Positions 17,442-26,302 of a DNA stretch of 64,000 bases are shown piece after piece. The notes under the pieces are model-generated. The model worked only from the letters and a program-made list of their open reading frames with translations. It was not told where the DNA came from and did not search any database. The DNA lies in IMG/VR virus record IMGVR_UViG_3300012928_000001, positions 41,164 through 105,163 of that record; one strand, written 5' to 3'. Source of the DNA: a virus. A program made the translations under genes and the position numbers. Each line of letters opens with the position of its first letter. Within the stretch, counting starts at the first letter, position 1.

Positions 17442-18418
17442 TGGCTGTCCCGACTATCGACACCATCGCGCCCACCGAGGGCGCGCCCACGGGCGGGCAG
17501 GTGATCGAGATCAACGGCACCAACTTTCAGATGCCGCCCGCGCCTCCGGCTGAGGGCGTTGTTCCGATCCCCGCCCCGACGGTCCGGGTCACCTTCGCTG
17601 GAGTCGCGGCACCCGTCGTGGCTGTCGTGAGCGAGACGCGGTTGTTTGTCCGCGTGCCTCGAATCTCCATGCCCGTGGTCAGCGGTCTGACTCAGGGCAG
17701 CTTGGCCGCTGACGTCGTGGTCGAGAACATCGACACCGACGGCGTGCTGATTCCCGGCGAGACCGTGACGCTCGCGGGCGGGTACACCTACCAACGGCCG
17801 CGCCTCGGGACCGCGGCCGAGTCGTCGCTTGCGTCGGTGGTCCGGCAGCTGTTGCGCCGCCTCAAGTCGGAGGTGATCGGCGAGGTCATCCTCTCGATGC
17901 ACACCGATTACGACCGCGACACTGGCACGATTGCAACCGACGTTGCGGTCGTTCCCGCGATGGTCCTCGTCGGCCCAACGCTGACCAAAAACACGATCTT
18001 CACTGAGAACGCGCCGACCACTAACATTTTCGGGAATGACGAATTCGGGGAGCGTCGACGCGCGATTTATTTCGACGTTGGATTCGACGTCATCTTGATC
18101 ACGCAAAGCGATGTCCAGCTTTTGAACTTGATGGAGCTGACGACTACGGTCATTGATCGAAGCTCTGCGTTTCAGTTCTCCAGCCCGGCATTGCCAGCAG
18201 GATTCCAGCTCAACTTGGAGTGGACCGACGGGCTCGCGGTCTCAAAGCAGACGAATCAGCTGAATTCCAATGTGCGCGTGGCCGAGGGAACGTTTACAAT
18301 CATCGGGCTCCCGTTCAACACCCTGATTGGCAGCACCCGCGACGCGATTCAGGAAGTCGGCGCCGCGCTTGCTGGCTCGCCCAGCTTGCAAACCCCCCAG
18401 AACTTCGGCGACACTTAG
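17441..18418 (+). CDS. Tail terminator-like protein with N-terminal IPT/TIG domain
   Basis: The protein has 325 residues. Residues 1-110 resemble an Ig-like IPT/TIG module: PTIDTIAPTEGAPTGGQVIEI, then VTFAGVAAPVVAVVSETRLFV. Residues ~125-325 are an unassigned phage domain that by order should be the tail terminator or a neck protein. IPT/TIG domains on phage virions usually mediate weak surface contact. Confidence 0.5.
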   Translation: MAVPTIDTIAPTEGAPTGGQVIEINGTNFQMPPAPPAEGVVPIPAPTVRVTFAGVAAPVVAVVSETRLFVRVPRISMPVVSGLTQGSLAADVVVENIDTDGVLIPGETVTLAGGYTYQRPRLGTAAESSLASVVRQLLRRLKSEVIGEVILSMHTDYDRDTGTIATDVAVVPAMVLVGPTLTKNTIFTENAPTTNIFGNDEFGERRRAIYFDVGFDVILITQSDVQLLNLMELTTTVIDRSSAFQFSSPALPAGFQLNLEWTDGLAVSKQTNQLNSNVRVAEGTFTIIGLPFNTLIGSTRDAIQEVGAALAGSPSLQTPQNFGDT

Positions 18419-18433
18419 GTCGCCGGTCGAGTC

Positions 18434-18781
18434 ATGCCCAAGTTGTACACGCTCAAGTCCCGGGCGAAGCGCATCCTCACGGTGCAGCTCCCCGCCAGCC
18501 TCGCGTCGCCGCGCTTCCCCGCGCAGACCCAGACCGTCTACCGCACGCGCCGGGTCCCGAAGTCGGACGAGCGCGTCGTGCGTGGCGAGGCGCACCGCTT
18601 CCCGCCCACGATGACCATCCTCCCCGGCGAGGCCCTCGACAACCTGCCCCAGACCATCGCCGAGCTCCCGGCGGTGCGAGCCCTCGCCCTGGGCCGCGAG
18701 CTCGTCATCATCGAGCAGACGCCCGCCCCCGCGCCCACCCGCGCCCCCTCGACTCGCCGCGTCCGTCGGCGCAAGGACTGA
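18434..18781 (+). CDS. Small hypothetical tail protein
   Basis: The protein has 115 residues and is very basic, ending in an Arg/Pro-rich tail (PTRAPSTRRVRRRKD). The N-terminal part is beta-like (KRILTVQLPASLASPRFPAQ). It sits between the terminator-like gene and the sheath, where many contractile phages carry a small gene of unknown role. Confidence 0.5.
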   Translation: MPKLYTLKSRAKRILTVQLPASLASPRFPAQTQTVYRTRRVPKSDERVVRGEAHRFPPTMTILPGEALDNLPQTIAELPAVRALALGRELVIIEQTPAPAPTRAPSTRRVRRRKD

Positions 18782-18784
18782 CCC

Positions 18785-21037
18785 ATGCCCGAGCTGCTTT
18801 CGTCCAAGATCATCATCCGCGAAGAGCCCCCGCAGATCCGCAGCATCACCGCGCTGCCCACCGCCGTCCTCGGCATGATCGGCATCACCCAACGGGGCCC
18901 CGTGGGCCAGCCGGTGCTCGTGCTGTCCTTCGAGGAATGGCGCAACACCTTCGGCGGCTACACCCTCACGAGCCGCGACACGATCGCCGCGGTCGAGGGC
19001 TTTTTCGAAGAGGGCGGCCAGTTCCTCTGGTTCACCCGGACGGTGCACTACACCGACGTCACCGACAACACCACGAGCACGTCGACGCGTGGCTCGGTCG
19101 ACCTGAGCACGCTGCTACTCGCGGCCCAGGGCGCCCAGGCCCTGAGCACCCTCGCCGGCCCCTTCTCGCTCCCCGACGGCGCCACCATCACCACGAGCGA
19201 GGACGGCAACGCCGCGGTCACCACGACGATCAACGGCGGCCCCGCGCAGGTCACCGCCGTGGCCGCGGGCAACGTCGCGCTCGCCGACGGACAGACGCTC
19301 ACCCTGCGCGTGAACAACGGGCCCGAGCAGACGCTCACCCTGCAAGCCGCGAGCTTCGCCAACATCGCCGCCGCGACCCCGGCCGAGGTGGCTACGGTGA
19401 TCTCCGCCTTCACGGGGGCCACGGGCGACGTCGATGGGACTTCGCCGCGCCTGTCCACCGACGGGGCCGGCAACGGATTCTCGATCCAGGTCACCGGCGG
19501 CACCGCCAACGCCGTACTGCAATTCCCGACCACCGTCCAGAACGGCACGGGCAACGTCGGCAACCTCGCCGCCATCTCGAACGCCGAGCTCATCTCGCTG
19601 GTCGAGGCCGCGACCACGGGCCTCTCGGGCTCGGAGATCAACAGCCGACTCGCCATCACCACCGACGCCACCGGGGCCGCCAAGACCCTGACCATCGGCG
19701 GCACTGCGGCGGCCACCCTCGGGCTCCCGACCGCCGAGCAGACCGGCGCCGACGCGGTGGCGGCTACGCCAACCCTGCGCGTCCAGGGACGCTGGGATGG
19801 GGCCTACACCGACGACCTCACGGTGAGCATCACCGCCGCGAGCTCGGGCGAGGCCGACCGCTTCAACCTCGTCATCCGCGAGAGCGGGGTCATCCGCGAG
19901 ACCTGGGCCAACCTGTCCATGCTCGACACGGACCCCAACTACGTCGAGACGGTGATCAACGCGGAGATCCCCGCGGGCTCGGTCTACATCACCGTGACCG
20001 ACCTCGACGCGGGCCTGGGCTCGCCCACCAACGACCGCCCCGCGACGCTCGCCAACACGGCGATCCCCGGCGGCGGCGACGGGCTCGTGGGCATCGCGGA
20101 CACCGACTTCATCGGCGATGTCGACGAAAAGACCGGTCTCTACGCCCTCGACGCGGACAACTCCCAGCCGATCACGCTGCTCGCCTCGCCGGCTCGCATC
20201 ACTGCGGTCGTGCACAACGCGATGTTGACCTACGCGGAGATCCACCGGAACGGCTCGATGCTCGCGCTCATCGACGCGCCCGCGGGGAGCACCGCCCAGG
20301 GCATCGTCGACTACGTGCGCGAGCAAGCGCTACTCGAAGGCGCGAGCGAGTTCGGGGCGCTCTACTGGCCCCACGTCCGCGTGATCAACCCGAACACCAC
20401 GCTGTTTGGGGATCAGGACTACATCACCATCCCCCCGTGTGGGCACGTGGCGGGCGCCATGGCGCGCACCGACGCGAGTCAGCCGGGCGGCGTATACCTG
20501 ACTCCCGCGGGGCAGGAGAACGGCCGGCTGCGGTCGATCGTGGGCTTCGAGATCCTGCCCGGTCGGCAGATCCCCGAGAGCTTCGACGAGACCAAACGCG
20601 ATCTCGTCGTGCCCGCGCGCGTCAACCCGCTCGACGCGAACGGAGGACTCCGCATCATCGACGGCGCGCGCACGCTCCGGGCCGACGGGTCCTTCCCCTT
20701 CGTGGGTGAACGCCGCGGCGTGATCTTCATCGAGCAGAGCGTCAAGGCGGGGATCGAGTTCGCTCGCTTCGCCAATCACGACGCCCGCTTGCGGGCCGAG
20801 GTGGCGCGCGTGATCGACAAGTTCCTCGCGGACCAGATGAGCGTCGGAGCCTTCCGCACGCGCAACCCCGAGACCGCCTACTTCGTCGACGTCGGCGAAG
20901 GCCTCAACCCGCCCAGCGTCGTCTTCAACGGCGAGCTTCGGGCGCGCATCGGGCTCGCCACGCAAAAGCCGGCCGAGTTCATCACCCTGACCTTCACCCA
21001 AGACACGCGCGCGCTCACCCAAGAGCTCTCGCAGTAA
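18785..21037 (+). CDS. Contractile tail sheath protein
   Basis: The protein has 750 residues. The N-terminus (PTAVLGMIGITQRGPVGQPV, FGGYTLTSRDTIAAVEGFF) and the C-terminal half (YWPHVRVINP, IPPCGHVAGAMARTD, WTRTL-like GLRIIDGARTLRADGSFPFV, then RRGVIFIEQSVKAGIEFARF) are diagnostic of contractile sheath proteins. Between residues ~150 and 325 it carries an insertion made of two tandem DG-x-L modules, also seen in other tail proteins of this window. It is longer than a minimal sheath because of this insertion. Confidence 0.92.
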   Translation: MPELLSSKIIIREEPPQIRSITALPTAVLGMIGITQRGPVGQPVLVLSFEEWRNTFGGYTLTSRDTIAAVEGFFEEGGQFLWFTRTVHYTDVTDNTTSTSTRGSVDLSTLLLAAQGAQALSTLAGPFSLPDGATITTSEDGNAAVTTTINGGPAQVTAVAAGNVALADGQTLTLRVNNGPEQTLTLQAASFANIAAATPAEVATVISAFTGATGDVDGTSPRLSTDGAGNGFSIQVTGGTANAVLQFPTTVQNGTGNVGNLAAISNAELISLVEAATTGLSGSEINSRLAITTDATGAAKTLTIGGTAAATLGLPTAEQTGADAVAATPTLRVQGRWDGAYTDDLTVSITAASSGEADRFNLVIRESGVIRETWANLSMLDTDPNYVETVINAEIPAGSVYITVTDLDAGLGSPTNDRPATLANTAIPGGGDGLVGIADTDFIGDVDEKTGLYALDADNSQPITLLASPARITAVVHNAMLTYAEIHRNGSMLALIDAPAGSTAQGIVDYVREQALLEGASEFGALYWPHVRVINPNTTLFGDQDYITIPPCGHVAGAMARTDASQPGGVYLTPAGQENGRLRSIVGFEILPGRQIPESFDETKRDLVVPARVNPLDANGGLRIIDGARTLRADGSFPFVGERRGVIFIEQSVKAGIEFARFANHDARLRAEVARVIDKFLADQMSVGAFRTRNPETAYFVDVGEGLNPPSVVFNGELRARIGLATQKPAEFITLTFTQDTRALTQELSQ

Positions 21038-21050
21038 TCGGAGCTGATCA

Positions 21051-21518
21051 ATGCCAGTCGTCGGAGCCCCTCGCGTTTTTGAGGATCGATTCAAGTACCG
21101 CGTCGAGATCGATGGGGTCGCGCACGCGGGATTCAACAAGTGCAGCGCCCTCGAAGCTGAGATCGACAAGATCGAGTACCGGGAGGGCGGGCGGCTCACG
21201 CCGCAAAAGAGTCCCGGGCTCGTCAACATTTCCGACATCACGCTCGAACGCGGCGCCGTCTCGTCGGATTCGGATCTCTACGATTGGTTCACGCAGGTCG
21301 TGGATCTCGTGGCGAACACCGGACAGATCGAGGACACCTTTCGGCGCAACTTCGACATCGTGGTGCTCGACCGGGACAACAACCCGATCAAGCGGTGGCG
21401 GTGCACCGACGCGTGGCCGACCAAGTTCACCGCGGGCGATTGGGACAACGACGCGAGCGAGCACAACATCGAGATGGTCGTGGTCACCATGAACTCGTTC
21501 CGTCGCGTGCCTGTCTGA
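21051..21518 (+). CDS. Tail tube protein
   Basis: The protein has 155 residues. RFKYRVEIDGVAHAGFNKCS, IEYREGGRLTPQKSPGLVN and a C-terminal HNIEMVVVTMNSFRRV match the contractile-phage tube family (T4 gp19-like). It polymerises inside the sheath. It directly follows the sheath gene and is closed by a terminator. Confidence 0.9.
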   Translation: MPVVGAPRVFEDRFKYRVEIDGVAHAGFNKCSALEAEIDKIEYREGGRLTPQKSPGLVNISDITLERGAVSSDSDLYDWFTQVVDLVANTGQIEDTFRRNFDIVVLDRDNNPIKRWRCTDAWPTKFTAGDWDNDASEHNIEMVVVTMNSFRRVPV

Positions 21519-21541
21519 GCCTCGCCGGCTCGTGGCGACCT

Positions 21542-21570
21542 AGGGCCTGCGAGAGCGGGCCCTTTGTCTT
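21542..21570 (+). terminator. Terminator after sheath-tube genes
   Basis: A 6-bp stem, AGGGCC / GGCCCT, with a 10-nt loop is followed by TTGTCTT. It lies directly downstream of the tube gene. The stem is short, so termination may be partial. Confidence 0.6.
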
Positions 21571-21596
21571 GGGCTGCGCCAGCCCCCGACCGCGTG

Positions 21597-21602
21597 TATC
21601 AT
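21597..21602 (+). promoter_or_regulatory. Possible -10 box before chaperone-like gene
   Basis: TATCAT lies 10 nt upstream of the ATG at 21613 and 27 nt after a terminator. It predicts a leader of about 3-5 nt. No -35 of the main family is visible, so support is positional only. Confidence 0.3.
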
Positions 21603-21612
21603 TGCCAGCACC

Positions 21613-22431
21613 ATGGGACGCCAAATCACCACCACCACCCCGTCTGGACTCATCGCCACCGTGCGCGGCTTGAAGGGCGCCGAAATCAACCTCTTCGCCA
21701 ACAAGACCGAGGCCGAGCAGCGCAACGTCGGCATGGAGCTGCTCGACAGCATCACGCTCTCGGTCGAGGACGCGGGCCCGCTGTACGAGCTCGACGACAA
21801 GGGCCGCCCGGACTGGGAAAAGCTGATCGACGCCGATCGCTTTTGGCTCTACATGTTCGGGCGGATCGCCACCTACGGGGCCGACTACGTCTTCCGCTAC
21901 CAATGCGGCAAGGCGACGTGTCGGCATCGCTTCGGATGGGGCGTGCAGCTCGATCGGGACTTGAAGCAAAAGCAGCTGCCCGCAAGGAGCATCGAGCAGT
22001 TCCTCGAAGGGAACTGCTTTGGTCCGATCCACTTCGGCGACGACGAGATCCACTTTCAGCTGCTCACGGGTGAGATCGAAAAGGCCGGACTCGCCATGAA
22101 GAACCGGCGCCCCGACGAAGCGACTACGCTCACCGTGGCCAACCGGATCAAGGCCCTCAACGCCGACGAGTCAAAGGTCAACATCCACAATTGGGTGAAG
22201 GCGCTCGACCTGCTCGACCTGCTCGACCTGATCGACGAGCTCGATCGGGTCGACGGCGGCATCGACACGGACATTGAAATCCAGTGTCCCAAATGCGGGC
22301 ACATCCAGGAGGTGCGCCTCCCTTTGGGCGTCGATTTCTGGACCCCGGACAAGCGGCTGCGCTCGCTCGTGAAGAAGGGCGTGAAGATCCCGGAGGGCGG
22401 TGGGCATATCCGGCTGAGCTCGGATTCCTGA
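21613..22431 (+). CDS. Baseplate/tail assembly chaperone-like protein with zinc finger
   Basis: The protein has 272 residues. The N-terminus ITTTTPSGLIATVRGLKGAE followed by a helical region resembles the T4 gp51-like assembly proteins of contractile systems. Two Cys pairs are visible: C-x4-C (CGKATC) near residue 98 and CPKCGH near residue 225, which may hold a zinc. A leucine-rich repeat of LLDLLDLIDELD lies near 197-210. It sits between the tube and tape-measure genes, where tail chaperones are found. Confidence 0.6.
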   Translation: MGRQITTTTPSGLIATVRGLKGAEINLFANKTEAEQRNVGMELLDSITLSVEDAGPLYELDDKGRPDWEKLIDADRFWLYMFGRIATYGADYVFRYQCGKATCRHRFGWGVQLDRDLKQKQLPARSIEQFLEGNCFGPIHFGDDEIHFQLLTGEIEKAGLAMKNRRPDEATTLTVANRIKALNADESKVNIHNWVKALDLLDLLDLIDELDRVDGGIDTDIEIQCPKCGHIQEVRLPLGVDFWTPDKRLRSLVKKGVKIPEGGGHIRLSSDS

Positions 22432-22469
22432 GCGTCTTTCCTCTCCCAGATCTCAAAGACTACTGGGAG

Positions 22470-22667
22470 ATGGCGTTCAATCTCACCTATCAGCGATACC
22501 CCGGTTCAGGTACTACGCTTACCCTCGCCGATGTACACGCAATGGATTGGGATCAGATTCTGTGGTGGTCAAAGCGACTACGTCGCGCGTGGGATGAGGA
22601 AGTCTCCGCACTGAGTGGGCGCAAAGAACTCGATCAACTGAACGACGATCACCAACTAGACGAATGA
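22470..22667 (+). CDS. Small tail assembly protein, possibly a frameshift product
   Basis: From ATG 22470 the product has 65 residues (MAFNLTYQRYPGSGTTLTLA, then DWDQILWWSKRLRRAWDEEV). The frame is open upstream to about 22284 and lies in the -1 frame relative to the preceding gene, overlapping it by some 150 nt. Tail chaperones are often expressed as a -1 frameshift fusion, so this could be the T part of a G-T pair. I found no classical X-XXY-YYZ slippery site, and the SD before ATG 22470 is too close, so the start is uncertain. Confidence 0.5.
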   Translation: MAFNLTYQRYPGSGTTLTLADVHAMDWDQILWWSKRLRRAWDEEVSALSGRKELDQLNDDHQLDE

Positions 22668-22685
22668 CAGCAGAGGTGTGAGCAC

Positions 22686-25427
22686 ATGGCATTGAACGGA
22701 CTCGGCCTAGGGCTCACCTTTTCCGCGGCGGATCTTGCTAGCGGACCGATCCGGCGACTGACTCACTCGGTCGCTTCCTTGGACATCGCGTTGACGCGAG
22801 TGACCAAGCGGATCGCAGGATTCAACGCTTCGCAGCGCGGCATGGTCCGCGCTGCCCGTGGCGCCCAAAAGCGCATCAACGGCAAGACCGCGGCCCTGAG
22901 TCAGGCGAACGTGGTCATGGTCGAGCACGCCGCACGGACGCGGCAGGTTGCCCAAGCGCAGCGGGCCACGACGGGAAGCACCGGGGCGATGGTCAAGCGC
23001 TTCGGCACGCTTGCCGTGGCCGCGGGCGCGACGTTCCTCGCATTCCGTGCGGCGGATTTTGCGAGCAACTTCAATCAGCAGCTAGTCGCCACCCAAAAGA
23101 TCATGGGGGCGACGGACGAGCAGCTCGGCGCCATGGAGGAGAAAATCCTCGATGTCGGGTTGCGTACCAAGTTCTCCCCTGACGAGATCGTCGAGGGAAT
23201 GAAAAACCTTGGCTCTGCTGGCCTCGCTGCCGGGGAGGCCATGGCTGCCATCGAGCCCGCGGCCTTGCTCGCCACCGCCGGACAGATCGGGCTGGACAGC
23301 GCGAGCCGGGCGATCGTCGGTACCCTCAAGTCGTTCTCGCTCGAAGCGGACCAGGCGGGCATCGTCGCAGACAAGCTGGCGCGAACGACTCAGCTGTCCA
23401 ACTTGCAGGCCGCGGATTTCGAGATCGGCCTCTCGAAGGCGGCGGCGTCCATGGGTGCGTTCGAGCAGAGCATGGACGACACGCTAGTCGGCCTCGGTGC
23501 TCTGCGAAATGCCAACATTGATGCGAGCTCGGCGAGTACTGCCTTGCGCGAGTCGGTGCGTCGCGTGTTCGCGGACAAGCGCGCGCGGGAGCAGCTCAAG
23601 GGCTTGGGGATCGACGTCGACAAGCTCAATGAGAGCGAGCACGGCCTCATTGACACGATCTTTGAAGTCGACGCAGCGACCAAGGACATGACCAAATCGC
23701 AGCGCGATGCGAAGGTCGCTGCGATTTTCGGCGCGCGTGGCCTGCTCGCGTTCAACTCCATCTCGAAGCTCACTCACCGCACCATGCGGGACGGGCAAGA
23801 GGTAACGCTCAAGGGCGCCGAGGCCTTCGAGGTGATGCGCGAGAAGGTCGCCAACGCCGATGGCACCGTCAAGGATTTCAATGATGCGATGTTGGACACC
23901 TTCGAGGGTCAAAAGCAGATCCTCTCGGGCGCCGTCGACACGTTGCGTGTGGTCCTCGGCCAAGGGTTCGCGCGCGTCCTAAAGCCGGTTGTGCGATTCA
24001 CCGCCGAGTCGGTGGGCAAGATCGCCAAGTTCATCAAAGAGCTCTCGCCGCAGACCAAAGAAGCGGTAGCCAAGCTCGCCGGCTTCACCGGCGTCGTGCT
24101 CGGGCTCGTCGGTGCTGTCATCGCGGTGGGTGCTCCTGTGGCCGCTGTGATTGCCGGCATCGGTACCGCGGTGGTCGGGGTCAAACGCATCATCGATACC
24201 AACGTGGGCGGCATCGGTGATCGTTTCCGCGGGCTGCTCGCTAGCGCCAAGCTCTTTTTCCGCGGGTTCTCGCAGCTCATCACGGACGGCTTTTTGTCCG
24301 GCGAGACGCTGGCGTCGCTGCAAGAAGAGGAGAACGCCAATGTGCTGACCGCCCTTGTGCGGCTCGTGCAGATCGGCCATCGGATCCAGCGATTCTGGGG
24401 CGGAATTCAAGAGGGATTCAGGACCGCGATGGAAGGCGCCGCGCCGACCTTCGAGGCGCTACAGAACGCCTTCGATGAGCTGGGGAAAGCGCTTGGGTTT
24501 GCGGGTGATGAGTTCACCGCGATCAAGACTCCCAGCGAGCGCTTCGCCGCTGCGGGTCGAGTCATCGGGAAGATCCTCGCGCGCTTGGTCGAGGGCGGGG
24601 CACAGTTCCTCGTGTTTTGGCTTCGCTTCCGCGCCGGTCTCGTGAAGGGCGTCCGCACGGTGCTCACCGCTGCGCGTCCGGCCCTCGACAATCTGCGCGT
24701 CGCGTTCGGGCGACTCGTGGAGGCCGGCGGTAGCATCCTGCGCGTGCTCGGGCTCGTGGATGGTGGATTTGGGAAGTCGGGGGATACCGTCGACATGCTC
24801 GCCCAGGTTCTCGTTAGCCTGATTCAGTACGTGCTGATCCCGATGATCAATGCGTGGGCGTGGGTGTTCGAAAAGACGGCGAAGGTGTGGCGCGCCTTCG
24901 CTATCGGAATCGCCATCGTGCGCGCCCTGATCAACGCAGGGATTTGGCTCAAAGATACGATCGTCGACGGCATCGCGGGGGCCTTCGATTTCATCGCCGA
25001 AAAGGTGCCCGTGCTCGGAAAGGTGATCGACGTATTCGATCGCATCGTCGACCGCATCACCCAGGCCCGCGACCGCATCCGAGAGTTCCGGCAGCTCGTC
25101 AGCTTCGGCGGCGAGGGGGGCGTTCGAGACCAGGTCCGTGGGGCCATCGGCGCCCGCGTGAACACCTTCCTGGGCTCGGCGCTGGGGGTCGACCAAAACG
25201 CCGGAGCAGCCGCGTCAGCGGCCGGCACACAGCGCGCCCGCGAGTTCGCGGACCAGGCCCAGGCTCAGGCCTCGGCGCTCGCCCAGGAGATGCGGAAGAC
25301 CGCGGGCGGCGGCGAGAAGGCCAACGGGCAGGCGACCAACGTGACGCTCATGCTCGACAGCGAGGTTCTGCTCGAAGTTCTCACCAACGCGCAACAGACC
25401 GCGACCGCGGCCGGATTCGGAGGCTAG
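22686..25427 (+). CDS. Tail tape measure protein
   Basis: The protein has 913 residues and is largely helical. The N-terminal helical region holds Arg/Lys-rich coils. LAVAAGATFLAFRAADFASNF and later FTGVVLGLVGAVIAVGAPVA are hydrophobic segments. KIMGATDEQLGAMEEKIL and RTKFSPDEIVEGMKNLGSAG are typical of the phage tape-measure core. Using the usual rule of about 1.5 angstrom per residue, the tail would be near 140 nm. It is followed by the hub genes. Confidence 0.88.
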   Translation: MALNGLGLGLTFSAADLASGPIRRLTHSVASLDIALTRVTKRIAGFNASQRGMVRAARGAQKRINGKTAALSQANVVMVEHAARTRQVAQAQRATTGSTGAMVKRFGTLAVAAGATFLAFRAADFASNFNQQLVATQKIMGATDEQLGAMEEKILDVGLRTKFSPDEIVEGMKNLGSAGLAAGEAMAAIEPAALLATAGQIGLDSASRAIVGTLKSFSLEADQAGIVADKLARTTQLSNLQAADFEIGLSKAAASMGAFEQSMDDTLVGLGALRNANIDASSASTALRESVRRVFADKRAREQLKGLGIDVDKLNESEHGLIDTIFEVDAATKDMTKSQRDAKVAAIFGARGLLAFNSISKLTHRTMRDGQEVTLKGAEAFEVMREKVANADGTVKDFNDAMLDTFEGQKQILSGAVDTLRVVLGQGFARVLKPVVRFTAESVGKIAKFIKELSPQTKEAVAKLAGFTGVVLGLVGAVIAVGAPVAAVIAGIGTAVVGVKRIIDTNVGGIGDRFRGLLASAKLFFRGFSQLITDGFLSGETLASLQEEENANVLTALVRLVQIGHRIQRFWGGIQEGFRTAMEGAAPTFEALQNAFDELGKALGFAGDEFTAIKTPSERFAAAGRVIGKILARLVEGGAQFLVFWLRFRAGLVKGVRTVLTAARPALDNLRVAFGRLVEAGGSILRVLGLVDGGFGKSGDTVDMLAQVLVSLIQYVLIPMINAWAWVFEKTAKVWRAFAIGIAIVRALINAGIWLKDTIVDGIAGAFDFIAEKVPVLGKVIDVFDRIVDRITQARDRIREFRQLVSFGGEGGVRDQVRGAIGARVNTFLGSALGVDQNAGAAASAAGTQRAREFADQAQAQASALAQEMRKTAGGGEKANGQATNVTLMLDSEVLLEVLTNAQQTATAAGFGG

Positions 25428-25430
25428 ATC

Positions 25431-25958
25431 ATGTCACTCGACATTGCCAACTCTCGCCCCGAGCGACTGAACATCGCCAATCTACAGACCGGCGATGGCT
25501 ACTACATGCAGTTCAACCCTACGGAGTTGAAGCGGCAAACCGCGATCAACTACCAACGCCACGAGGTCATTGGGCAGTCCTACCGCCCGCTCGACTACAC
25601 GGGTACGAACAATCAGACGCTCTCGTTTTCGGTGTACTTCCGAGCCGAAAATCGCCAGCAACAGCAGGGGATGGAAGAGGTGATGCGCTTCCTCGAATCG
25701 CTCGGGTACCCGCCCGAGGACGCCGACGCGCTCGTCGAAGCTCGCCCGCCCCGATGCTTGATCGTGTGGCCGAACACCCTGTCGATCACCGCGGTGCTCA
25801 CCAACTACGATGAGACCCGCGAGATGTTCGATCTACAGGGCCGCACGATTCAGGCCACCGTGCGGCTGACCTGGGAAGAGGTCTCCATCGAGCGACTCAC
25901 CCAAGAGCGCATCCGTGAACAGGGCGCGCAGCGATCCACCCAGGATTGGAGGGGCTAA
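25431..25958 (+). CDS. Contractile-system tube-initiator/hub protein (CIS tube-like)
   Basis: The protein has 175 residues. YYMQFNPTELKRQTAINYQR, TLSFSVYFRAENRQQQQG and PPRCLIVWPN match the hub-associated tube protein that precedes a LysM protein in contractile injection systems. The next gene starts on its stop codon. Confidence 0.72.
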   Translation: MSLDIANSRPERLNIANLQTGDGYYMQFNPTELKRQTAINYQRHEVIGQSYRPLDYTGTNNQTLSFSVYFRAENRQQQQGMEEVMRFLESLGYPPEDADALVEARPPRCLIVWPNTLSITAVLTNYDETREMFDLQGRTIQATVRLTWEEVSIERLTQERIREQGAQRSTQDWRG

Positions 25959-26302
25959 TGCCACCCCGCGAGAACAGCCGATACGCATTCACGACTGCGC
26001 GCCGAGACGCGGAATCGCAAAAGCTACTCCTCGGCCCACGCACCCCGTTTCGCTATGAGGCGCGAGCCGACAACCGCACGCACGTCGTGCAGTCCGGCGA
26101 CACGCTTTGGAACCTCGCGGCGCGCTACTTTCAGCCGCTCGGCGGGCTGCCCATTCGTAGCGCGGCGATGCTGTACTGGATCATTCAGGACTATCAGCCT
26201 GTCCCTATTCACGACCCAACTATTCGCCTGCAAGAGGGAACGACCCTCGTGATCCCGTCCGTTGCTTTCGTGATTGACCGAGTCTTCACCGAGGCCCAAT
26301 GA
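25958..26302 (+). CDS. LysM-domain baseplate protein
   Basis: The ATG at 25958 overlaps the previous TAA. The protein has 114 residues. THVVQSGDTLWNLAARYF at residues ~42-59 and GTTLVIPS near 98-105 define a LysM fold. In contractile phages this small protein binds the hub and may contact peptidoglycan. It is located between the tube initiator and the hub gene. Confidence 0.8.
   Translation: MPPRENSRYAFTTARRDAESQKLLLGPRTPFRYEARADNRTHVVQSGDTLWNLAARYFQPLGGLPIRSAAMLYWIIQDYQPVPIHDPTIRLQEGTTLVIPSVAFVIDRVFTEAQ

Noticed and set aside
18220-20709. 829-codon plus-strand frame across the sheath gene
   Set aside because: The translation is Arg/His/Pro-rich low complexity and overlaps the well-supported sheath gene in another frame.
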